From Porphyromonadaceae bacterium UBA7042 (GTDB taxonomy: Bacteria; Bacteroidota; Bacteroidia; Bacteroidales; Muribaculaceae), in assembly GCA_002494015.1 (NCBI GenBank), contig DLAR01000060.1, forward strand, positions 1 to 31,058: DNA of 31,058 nucleotides, written 5' to 3'. A model generated the notes under the pieces. That model saw only the letters and a program-made list of their open reading frames with translations, was not told where the DNA came from and did no database searches. Position 1 is the stretch's first letter. Each line of letters begins with the position of its first letter. A program made the translations under genes and the position numbers. Positions 25,054 to 31,058 of this stretch are shown here, piece after piece.

Positions 25054-26394
25054 TTATGCTTCTTCTGCAATTTTCTTGAAATCGTCGAGGGATACCTCTT
25101 TCTTGTCAAGGGTAACCGCGTTTTCGATTGCGTTATAAAGCTTGGCAGTGCGAACCTGTTCTTCCACACGGCTGCGCACATCCTTGTTCTGAAGCTGCTC
25201 CTTGGCATACTTGGTGATGATTTCCTCGTCAAGGCCAATCATACCGTACTGGGCAAACTGACGGGCAGTCATCATCTTGGTCATGTCGAGAATCTCATCC
25301 TCGCTTACCTCGATGCCGAGTTTTTCAAGAAGATTAGCCTCGATAACCTCGTGCTTGATATATTTCCTCTGATCTTCGTAGGTCTTTTCAGGATCTTCGG
25401 TTTCGCTGAAGAACAGCTTGGTGATAATGGCTCCGGGAAGTTCCATGTTGTCATATTTTTCCATCATGGCCTTGTCAAACTGGTTGCGGAACAGGATGTG
25501 GCTGTTATTTTCAAGTTCGGCAGCAATCATGTTCTTAACCTCTGCACGATATTCTTCCTCATTGTGAACCTTGTCCTCGCCAAATACATTCTTGTAGAAT
25601 TCTTCGCCAAGTTCAGCGGGCTTGTTGACAATAAATTCACTGATTGTCATCTCGAAATCGCTCTTGACATCACCGGCTATAGCCTTGTCGATGCCGAGCA
25701 TTGAAGCGAGTTCTCCCGCGTCACCGGCAGCAGCCTTCCAAGGGTTGAACACAACCTTGTCGCCTACTTTCTTGCCTTCAAACTTGGCGGCCTCCTCTTT
25801 GTCCTTGAAATAGAGTGGGAACACAATGCCGTTGGTCATCTGGATGGCGCCTTCGTTGACGTTTACGGTACCGTCTTCGTTGAGCTGCATCAAAGTGCCC
25901 TTAACGAGTGCGTCAGCCTCCATTTCCTCACCGGGGACTTGGCTGCCAAAACGCTTGCGGAGGCCCTTGTCCTGCTCGTCGATCATCTCGTCGGTAACGG
26001 TGATTTCGTAGTAGGGATAGGTCACGTTCTTGTCAAGCTCGATGTCGAGCTGGGGAAGGAGCGCCACATCATACTTGAATTCCTGATCGCCTTCCACGAA
26101 AGCCTCTTTCACTTCTACGGGAACGGGGTGGCCCATTACACGGAGCTTGTTTTCACGAATATATTCAAATACGCCACGGTAGACGATGTCGTTAATCACG
26201 TCGCTGGTAACGTGCTTGCCAAAACGGCGTTTCAGTTCACCAAATGGGACATGACCTTTACGGAATCCGGGGATTACATGGGTGCGGCCTATTTCTTTGA
26301 TTTTTTTGGTGACTTCATCCTTATAGTCATTTTCGTCGATTTTGACAGTCAGGCGCAAGCTGACCGAGTCGAGATCTTCTCTTGTAACGTTCAT
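25054..26394 (-). CDS. tig: Trigger factor chaperone
   Basis: Ribosome-associated chaperone that shields nascent chains. The 446-residue protein has the N-terminal ribosome-binding domain (about 1-120; RTHVIPGFRKGHVPF at 33-47 is the FRxGxxP loop region). A degenerate FKBP-type region follows (about 150-240, KGTLMQLNEDGTV to the KFEGKKVGDKV segment), then a long helical C-terminal domain rich in Glu and Lys. Bacteroidales trigger factors often lack conserved prolyl-isomerase residues, and that seems so here. It has its own promoter at 26478-26507, a leader of about 75 bases with a hairpin, and a strong terminator. Confidence 0.93.
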   Translation of the reverse strand: MNVTREDLDSVSLRLTVKIDENDYKDEVTKKIKEIGRTHVIPGFRKGHVPFGELKRRFGKHVTSDVINDIVYRGVFEYIRENKLRVMGHPVPVEVKEAFVEGDQEFKYDVALLPQLDIELDKNVTYPYYEITVTDEMIDEQDKGLRKRFGSQVPGEEMEADALVKGTLMQLNEDGTVNVNEGAIQMTNGIVFPLYFKDKEEAAKFEGKKVGDKVVFNPWKAAAGDAGELASMLGIDKAIAGDVKSDFEMTISEFIVNKPAELGEEFYKNVFGEDKVHNEEEYRAEVKNMIAAELENNSHILFRNQFDKAMMEKYDNMELPGAIITKLFFSETEDPEKTYEDQRKYIKHEVIEANLLEKLGIEVSEDEILDMTKMMTARQFAQYGMIGLDEEIITKYAKEQLQNKDVRSRVEEQVRTAKLYNAIENAVTLDKKEVSLDDFKKIAEEA

Positions 26395-26431
26395 TTTTAT
26401 CTATATTTAATAAGTAATATTCGTGACAATC

Positions 26432-26464
26432 GGCTTAAAAAGGCGCGTGCGCGCAATCCAAGCC
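26432..26464 (-). promoter_or_regulatory. Structured leader of the trigger-factor mRNA
   Basis: Read on the minus strand, AAGCC/GGCTT complementary segments (26460-26464 and 26432-26436) enclose a GC-rich inverted repeat (26443-26454) that is directly followed by five T residues. The inner hairpin plus T-run looks like a small attenuator, but the stem is only 4-5 bp. The function is a guess. Confidence 0.35.
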
Positions 26465-26477
26465 TCAATTCAGTGTG

Positions 26478-26507
26478 CAAAGTTACATTTTTTTCTTAAT
26501 TTTTCAA
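26478..26507 (-). promoter_or_regulatory. tig promoter
   Basis: On the minus strand TTG (26507-26505), a 19-base spacer, then TAACTTTG (26485-26478). The start near 26471 leaves about 75 bases of leader, longer than for other genes here. Confidence 0.7.
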
Positions 26508-26528
26508 AACCCAGTGCCAAATTAGTTT

Positions 26529-26536
26529 TATCTTTG
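26529..26536 (+). promoter_or_regulatory. -7 box of the glycosidase gene
   Basis: TATCTTTG followed by CA, 21 bases before the ATG at 26558. No TTG at the usual distance. It lies back to back with the tig promoter. Confidence 0.6.
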
Positions 26537-26557
26537 CATCAACGAAATTTAGACGGC

Positions 26558-28078
26558 ATGAATAACATATCTCGAATTATACTCTCTATTCTTGTTTATA
26601 GCGCATGTTTCGCCACATTATGGGCCGAAGACTCAAAACGCGAGTTGCGCGGAGTGTGGATAGCGACTGTATGGGGCATCGACTGGCCGCAGAAACAGGG
26701 AACCACACACGCCATACAGAAAGCACAGAAAGCCGCGATGACAAAAATTCTCGACCAAGCAGCCGACATGAACCTCAACATGGTGTGTTTTCAAGTGCGC
26801 GGCATGGCCGACGCGATGTATGAGTCGTCACTTGAGCCTTGGTCGTCATTCGTATCGGGGAAACGGGGTGTCTCCCCGGGATGGGACCCGCTTAAATGGG
26901 TAACCGACGAGTGCCACAGGCGCGGCATGGAATGCCATGCGTGGGTCAACCCGTTCAGATGGAGTTCCGGGACAAAATACGCCTCTGCCCCGGATCTAAA
27001 GTGGCAGAAAAAAGGGTGGCTGATGACAATCGGCAAAAACACTATTTTCAACCCGGGCATCGAGGATGTCAGACAGCATGTCGTAGATGTGTGCCGCGAA
27101 ATCATAACAAAGTATGAGGTCGACGGACTGATTTTTGACGACTACTTCTACCCTCAAGGCATAACTGAAAGTGCTGATGCTCCTGATTACAAACTCTATC
27201 TGTCAAGCGAGACACAGATGACAATCGGCGACTGGCGACGTGCCAACATACACAAGACTATCGCCGATGTCAGCTCAATGATTTCCGACGTGCGTCCCGA
27301 CGTGCGTTTCGGCATCTCCCCTGCCGGTGTTGCGGGCAAAAGCGACACTTCGGCTCCGAAATACGGCATAGACGCAGTCAACGTCAAGGCTTCGGACTGG
27401 CAGTGGGCCGATATTTACAGCGACCCGGTCGGGTGGCTATATCAGCACACTGTCGACTTTGTATCGCCTCAGCTATACTGGCCCACCGACCATCCGACGG
27501 CACCGTTTGAACCGTTGACCCAGTGGTGGAACAACACAGCCAATGCTCATGGACGGCATTTTTTCAGCAGCCACACACTTGCCGACTATAAGGGCAAGAC
27601 ACTGCCGCGGTCGGAATTCTCACGACAAGTTGAAATGACGCGCCGCCACGCTCCCGGCAATGCCCCCGGATTCATATTTTACAGCGCAAAATTTCTCAAC
27701 CGCCTCGACCCGGACATGTTTGATGCACCGGCTCTATTGCCTCCCATGACTTGGAAGTCGGTGCAGGCACTCCCCTCTCCCGCCGGAGTGTTCAGCGACG
27801 GCAAGGCCATCACATGGGACCCGGTCGCAGCTCCTGTCGTCAGCCGCTGTGACGATGCCGATTGCAAGGCGATAGTAAAATATGCCGTCTATGCAGTCCC
27901 CAAAAGCGTTTCAAAGGAAAAGGCCGCAAAAACAGACGGAATCTCAGCCGAATATTTCCTTGGCATCACTTACGACAACAGTTTCACTCTCCCCACGACT
28001 TGCCGCCGGGGATATAAATATGCCGTAACCGCTCTTGACGGTTACGGCATGGAATCGGCCCCCTCATGGGATGATTGA
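26558..28078 (+). CDS. Secreted glycoside hydrolase-like protein (GHL10/DUF187)
   Basis: A 506-residue exported protein of the glycosyl hydrolase-like 10 family (TIM-barrel, DUF187). Family hallmarks are ELRGVWIATVWGIDWP at 29-44, VDGLIFDDYFYP, FGISPAGVAG and VDFVSPQLYWP. The C-terminal part after about 395 looks like a fibronectin-like beta domain (YKYAVTALDGYG). The N terminus is a signal peptide ending about ATLWA-ED. The Cys in YSAC is a poor lipobox, so cleavage by signal peptidase I is more likely. The ATG at 26558 is chosen because the promoter box at 26529 lies inside the longer open frame from 26423. Family members are thought to act on glycans or peptidoglycan-like polymers, but the substrate is not established here. 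Its 3' end contains a strong hairpin. Confidence 0.88.
   Translation: MNNISRIILSILVYSACFATLWAEDSKRELRGVWIATVWGIDWPQKQGTTHAIQKAQKAAMTKILDQAADMNLNMVCFQVRGMADAMYESSLEPWSSFVSGKRGVSPGWDPLKWVTDECHRRGMECHAWVNPFRWSSGTKYASAPDLKWQKKGWLMTIGKNTIFNPGIEDVRQHVVDVCREIITKYEVDGLIFDDYFYPQGITESADAPDYKLYLSSETQMTIGDWRRANIHKTIADVSSMISDVRPDVRFGISPAGVAGKSDTSAPKYGIDAVNVKASDWQWADIYSDPVGWLYQHTVDFVSPQLYWPTDHPTAPFEPLTQWWNNTANAHGRHFFSSHTLADYKGKTLPRSEFSRQVEMTRRHAPGNAPGFIFYSAKFLNRLDPDMFDAPALLPPMTWKSVQALPSPAGVFSDGKAITWDPVAAPVVSRCDDADCKAIVKYAVYAVPKSVSKEKAAKTDGISAEYFLGITYDNSFTLPTTCRRGYKYAVTALDGYGMESAPSWDD
28021..28049. terminator. Hairpin inside the glycosidase 3' end, probable terminator for the converging gene
   Basis: Perfect 11-bp stem, 28021-28031 (TGCCGTAACCG) and 28039-28049, with a 7-base loop, wholly within the last codons of the glycosidase gene. 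On the minus strand it is followed by TATTTATAT, which could end transcripts of the converging 28090-28650 gene. Only 11 bases separate the two stop codons, so there is no room for a terminator between them. Confidence 0.55.
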
Positions 28079-28089
28079 GCCTACACAGA

Positions 28090-28650
28090 TTATTTCAACA
28101 GGTCTTTTTCTTTGATAAGGTCGACAAACATTTCGGGCGTTTCCGATTCGGGCACGTCGCCATAATTCTTGTGACCGAGATTCTGAACGCTGCACTCGCA
28201 TTCGCCCAAAACCCAATAGCCTTCCAGCGATTTTTCAAGCGTGAAGTACCGGTATTTGTCACCCATGTTGACAATCGCCCCATACTTGGCATCGGGAATC
28301 CTCTTGGGAGTCGGAAAAGTATAGACAACAATATCCTTGTCGGCTCGTTTCATTCTGCTCGCCGACACTGCTGACAAGTCAAAATCACATGCCACCCCCA
28401 TCATCGGTAAAATAAACTCATTAAGATAACGGGCATCCGAAAGATTGTCCATGAACTCGCTGCTGACACCCATCCGCCCGAGAAGCATGGGAATCAGCTG
28501 GTATTCATACTGATACATTGTCAGTTTCGGCACCTCGGCAGCAACCGAATCAGGCATTTCCACACCGGCATCACCCTGTCCGAAAGCCACAGGAGCCCCG
28601 CCCGACAACAGCGCGACAGAAAGCAAAATTGTTTTTAGCTGGTTTTTCAT
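28090..28650 (-). CDS. Exported protein of unknown function
   Basis: A 186-residue protein that I do not recognise by name. The N terminus is a signal peptide (MKNQLKTILLSVALLSGG, cleavage about AFG-QG). The mature protein has no membrane segment and contains Tyr-rich helices (MYQYEYQLIPMLLGRMG). A domain with alternating strands follows (DKDIVVYTF, AKYGAIVNMGDKYRYFTLE, GYWVLGECECSVQ), a C-terminal helix (MFVDLIKEKDLLK) and two close cysteines in GECECS. Size and pattern recall small periplasmic DUF4252-type proteins of Bacteroidetes, but I cannot confirm that. It starts 4 bases after the creD stop, so it is co-transcribed with creD and may act in the same envelope process. Confidence 0.75.
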   Translation of the reverse strand: MKNQLKTILLSVALLSGGAPVAFGQGDAGVEMPDSVAAEVPKLTMYQYEYQLIPMLLGRMGVSSEFMDNLSDARYLNEFILPMMGVACDFDLSAVSASRMKRADKDIVVYTFPTPKRIPDAKYGAIVNMGDKYRYFTLEKSLEGYWVLGECECSVQNLGHKNYGDVPESETPEMFVDLIKEKDLLK

Positions 28651-28654
28651 GACA

Positions 28655-30088
28655 TTACTCTTTATTTTCGATTCTCAATTTCAGGGTCGCATACATTATA
28701 GCCGCAAGGGCGATAAACAGTCCGAGACTGCCAGTCAGCAGCGCAAATGTCTCAAGACACAGCAGAATGTAAATAAACACATATATTATAGTGAGCAGCG
28801 CGCCTATCGCTATGGCGATTTTAGCCGATTTCAGTACTCCGCGCATATAAACCGCCACAAGCCCTATCGTCATCACAGACGCAATCAGATAACTGAGGCC
28901 AAATGACAGGTGCTCGCTGAGCGAAAGCAGCAACGAATAGAACAATATCAGCGCGAGTCCGACCAGCAGATACTGGAACATGTTGATGGGGTGTTTCATC
29001 ATAATCTCAGCAAACAGTACGGCAATGAATGTCAACAGAATCACAATAATCGCATATTTCAGTGCTCGGTCGGTCTTCTGATAACGGTCAACAGGGACAA
29101 GCATGTCAACCATGACAGCCGATGCGGCAATATCCCCTGAACGGTCTCCGATGAAAGCCTGCGGATAGTCTCGGTTAGTAGAGTTGAGTGTCCATGAAGC
29201 GGTAAAATTGCCGTCTTTTACCTCGCGGTCACTCGGCAGAAACATCCCGGTAAACGACGGCGACTTGCATTCTCCACCGATAGTGATTTCATTCCGCCGT
29301 CCCACCGGGGCCGCCCCGAGCGACCGGGAACCACGCAGTTTCATCGTTATATTATAAGGTATCGAGACCGAATCAGAGCCGGCGAGGAGAATACCGGTCG
29401 ATTCCATGCAACCCGACGAGGCTCGGATATTCAAATCTTCCCCATAAACAACGACATCGTCATTTGACGAGTAAACCTGAAGATTTCGACCTCCTTCAAG
29501 CTCATATTCTTTGTCTCCGAGTTTCAACGGAGAGATTTCTTCGACACCGCGCAAATCACCGATTCCGATTGTCGCCTGAGTCTCGGCAAACCTATAAGCC
29601 GACATGGGGATGCCCAGCTTCTTCAAAGGCTCGATACTGAAACTTCCACCGACGGCCACCTCTGAATTGTAGACCACACACTCATATATGCCCCGATGCA
29701 GCACCTGCGACTTAACATCCGCCTTAAAATCCATCGTCTCGGGGAGAAGGCGCACTATGCCCCCTCGGTCATCAGGACAGATGCTGTCATACGGAATAGA
29801 AAGCACGGGACCCGAAACGAGCTGCGGGCCGCTCCATGAATAGCTGATTTCATTGACTGTCGAGTCTTGCGCATGTTCACGGTCACTGACCAAAGAGGAT
29901 ATAATCAGATCTGGAATCATCAGCACGGCGGCAATAATGGCGATAAACAGGATTTTCATGCCGATTGACTGGCCACTTTTGCGCTGCGGCACAGGTTGCT
30001 GATAATTATAGTCTCTGTAACTGTTTCCATCGTAGGGAGGCGGCACCGACTGACCGTTGCCTGACCGGTTCTGATTGTAGTATTCCAT
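28655..30088 (-). CDS. creD: Inner-membrane protein CreD
   Basis: A CreD/CET-family inner-membrane protein of 477 residues. A cytoplasmic N-terminal tail of about 40 residues is rich in Asn, Gln, Pro and Tyr, and is followed by a first membrane segment (about 43-66). A large periplasmic beta-rich domain (about 70-330, with SYSWSGPQLVSGPVLSIPY) follows, then a bundle of five or six segments (about 335-470, with HPINMFQYLLVGLALILFYSLLLSLSEH). In E. coli it is regulated by the CreBC two-component system and affects envelope and beta-lactam phenotypes. No creB or creC lies nearby, so regulation here is different or distant. A consensus promoter precedes it and a small exported protein gene follows after 4 bases. 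Confidence 0.93.
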   Translation of the reverse strand: MEYYNQNRSGNGQSVPPPYDGNSYRDYNYQQPVPQRKSGQSIGMKILFIAIIAAVLMIPDLIISSLVSDREHAQDSTVNEISYSWSGPQLVSGPVLSIPYDSICPDDRGGIVRLLPETMDFKADVKSQVLHRGIYECVVYNSEVAVGGSFSIEPLKKLGIPMSAYRFAETQATIGIGDLRGVEEISPLKLGDKEYELEGGRNLQVYSSNDDVVVYGEDLNIRASSGCMESTGILLAGSDSVSIPYNITMKLRGSRSLGAAPVGRRNEITIGGECKSPSFTGMFLPSDREVKDGNFTASWTLNSTNRDYPQAFIGDRSGDIAASAVMVDMLVPVDRYQKTDRALKYAIIVILLTFIAVLFAEIMMKHPINMFQYLLVGLALILFYSLLLSLSEHLSFGLSYLIASVMTIGLVAVYMRGVLKSAKIAIAIGALLTIIYVFIYILLCLETFALLTGSLGLFIALAAIMYATLKLRIENKE

Positions 30089-30116
30089 GATAATGTGAGG
30101 ATTATGGTTATAACTG

Positions 30117-30146
30117 CAAATATAGCAATTCTCGTCATATCGACAA
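30117..30146 (-). promoter_or_regulatory. creD promoter
   Basis: On the minus strand TTG (30146-30144), a 19-base spacer, then TATATTTG (30124-30117), 28 bases before the creD ATG at 30088. Confidence 0.7.
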
Positions 30147-30200
30147 GCGAAAAATGCCGCAAAACGTCATCTCTCCTGTAAAATATTTGTTAAACTCATT

Positions 30201-30228
30201 TTGATTTTTAAGAATTTTACTACTTTTG
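30201..30228 (+). promoter_or_regulatory. Promoter of the glycosyltransferase gene
   Basis: TACTTTTG at 30221-30228 with a TTG at 30201-30203; the spacer of 17 bases is shorter than the usual 19-20. It lies 16 bases before the ATG at 30245. Confidence 0.55.
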
Positions 30229-30244
30229 TAGAAAAGTATATCCC

Positions 30245-30997
30245 ATGGCGCCCCTTTTCTCTATCATAACGGTTACCTACAATGCCTCGTCGACGCTTCC
30301 CGCAACCCTTGACAGCCTTGCGGCTCAGACATGCCGTCTATATGAGCACCTGCTCATCGACGGTGGGTCAACCGACGGGACTGTGGAAATAGCAAAAAAC
30401 GCCGGTCTTCCGGGCGCAAAAATAATTTCCGAACCTGACAACGGCCTTTATGACGCTATGAACAAGGGACTCGGCATCGCCGAAGGAGATTATGTAATAT
30501 TTCTTAATGCCGGAGACTCATTTACATCCCCCGACACACTTGAGCACCTCGCTCAGGCAATCATGGACAACGACTATCCGGGCATAGTCTATGGACAGAC
30601 TCAGATTGTAGACCGCAACCGCAACATTTTAGGGCCGCGCCATCTGCAAGCGCCCGAGGTTCTGACCCTTGACAGTTTTGCCAAAGGGATGGTAGTGTGC
30701 CACCAAGCATTTGTCGTATTGCGGAAACTTGTAGACAATTTTGACACAAGCTACAGATACTCGGCCGATTATGAATGGTGCATCCGTTGCCTGCAGCGCA
30801 GCAAACGCAACACTTATCTCCCCGAGACCATAATCGATTATCTTCATGAAGGGATTACGACCGCCAACCACCGGGCGTCACTCGTCGAGCGGTTTCGCAT
30901 CATGAGCCATTACTATGGATTCCTCCCGACCCTGTGGAGGCACCTCGGCTTTATCCCCCGGTTCCTCCGGCGGCAAAAAGAGGAAAAGAAATTTTAA
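30245..30997 (+). CDS. Family 2 glycosyltransferase
   Basis: A soluble or membrane-associated GT-A enzyme of 250 residues that transfers a sugar from a nucleotide donor, probably to a surface polysaccharide or lipid-linked acceptor. The start SIITVTYNASSTLPATLDSL at 6-25, the nucleotide-contacting LIDGGSTDGT at about 37-46, EPDNGLYDAMNKGL at 63-76 and the DxD-equivalent NAGD at 88-91 mark the WcaA-like branch. The acceptor-side region has a SADYEWCIRC block (about 178-187) with a probable catalytic acid. The C terminus is basic (RFLRRQKEEKKF). Downstream is the right copy of the 42-bp repeat, so the rest of the cluster, if any, lies outside the window. Donor and acceptor are unknown. Confidence 0.93.
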   Translation: MAPLFSIITVTYNASSTLPATLDSLAAQTCRLYEHLLIDGGSTDGTVEIAKNAGLPGAKIISEPDNGLYDAMNKGLGIAEGDYVIFLNAGDSFTSPDTLEHLAQAIMDNDYPGIVYGQTQIVDRNRNILGPRHLQAPEVLTLDSFAKGMVVCHQAFVVLRKLVDNFDTSYRYSADYEWCIRCLQRSKRNTYLPETIIDYLHEGITTANHRASLVERFRIMSHYYGFLPTLWRHLGFIPRFLRRQKEEKKF

Positions 30998-31029
30998 GAG
31001 GACGTTTCATAACAAATGTTTATCCAAAG
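30988..31029 (+). repeat. Right copy of the 42-bp dispersed repeat
   Basis: Matches the minus strand of 1-42 at 37 of 42 positions. It overlaps the last codons of the glycosyltransferase gene and continues to the window edge region. It contains AGAGGA and, 13 bases later, an ATG at 31016 that opens a frame reading MFIQSGGIFQSTRY to the end of the window. The equivalent ATG in the left copy gives MLIQ. No promoter box is seen in front of this copy. Confidence 0.7.
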
Positions 31030-31058
31030 TGGTGGCATCTTTCAGTCAACTCGTTATT

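Noticed and set aside
26423..26557. Upstream extension of the glycosidase frame
   Set aside because: It would contain the tig and glycosidase promoter boxes and would bury the signal peptide internally.
1..31058. CRISPR arrays, tRNA or rRNA genes, prophage or complete insertion sequences
   Set aside because: No regularly spaced repeats, cloverleaf-like segments, integrase or transposase genes were seen on either strand.

Overview
The window reads as chromosomal DNA of a Bacteroidales bacterium, most likely a Muribaculaceae-type gut anaerobe. The main reason is promoter style. Many gene starts are preceded by the Bacteroidota box TAnnTTTG, often with TTG 19-20 bp further upstream, and Shine-Dalgarno sequences are weak or absent. 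Gene content agrees: a NUDIX-type arabinose regulator, a lipoprotein mutarotase, a lipoprotein dipeptidyl peptidase III with the HECLGH motif, and a GHL10/DUF187 glycosidase. The family-level placement is inference. I see no tRNA, rRNA, CRISPR array, prophage or complete insertion sequence, and no gene-free stretch longer than 300 bases.

Layout. 1-240 is a divergent promoter region: one promoter fires left to a gene outside the window and one fires right into dxr. 241-6070 (+) is a tight run of dxr, rseP, rlmI and a lipoprotein dipeptidyl peptidase III. After a bidirectional terminator come prfC and a SpoU-type RNA methyltransferase (both -), then a small DUF4332-like protein and a lipocalin-like lipoprotein (both +). 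A short MerR-type regulator (-) diverges from endonuclease IV (+), which is followed by an MFS sugar transporter and a zinc-type cation diffusion facilitator. 13484-21030 (-) is a complete L-arabinose operon, transcribed in the order mutarotase lipoprotein, sodium/sugar symporter, NUDIX-wHTH regulator, araD, araA, araB. Upstream of it on the same strand lie lysC-lysA (lysine/diaminopimelate), a fosmidomycin-resistance-like MFS exporter and trigger factor. A secreted GHL10 glycosidase (+) diverges from trigger factor. A periplasmic protein of unknown function and CreD (both -) follow, and a family 2 glycosyltransferase (+) ends the window.

How the parts work together. The arabinose operon is self-contained: anomer interconversion outside the cytoplasm, Na+-coupled uptake, isomerase, kinase and 4-epimerase to D-xylulose 5-phosphate, plus its own sugar-sensing repressor whose Nudix box has lost all catalytic glutamates. 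A long perfect inverted repeat sits exactly where that operon should start. Dxr supplies isoprenoid precursors, and RseP is an intramembrane protease of envelope signalling.

The least explained signals are: a 42-bp repeat in inverted orientation at the two extreme ends of the window; the 17+17 bp palindrome before the arabinose operon; two intrinsic terminators that stop 2 and 12 bases before the start codons of transporter genes; and a strong hairpin inside the 3' end of the glycosidase gene. I found no clear new multi-gene system. Most of the genes are conserved housekeeping or sugar-use genes.
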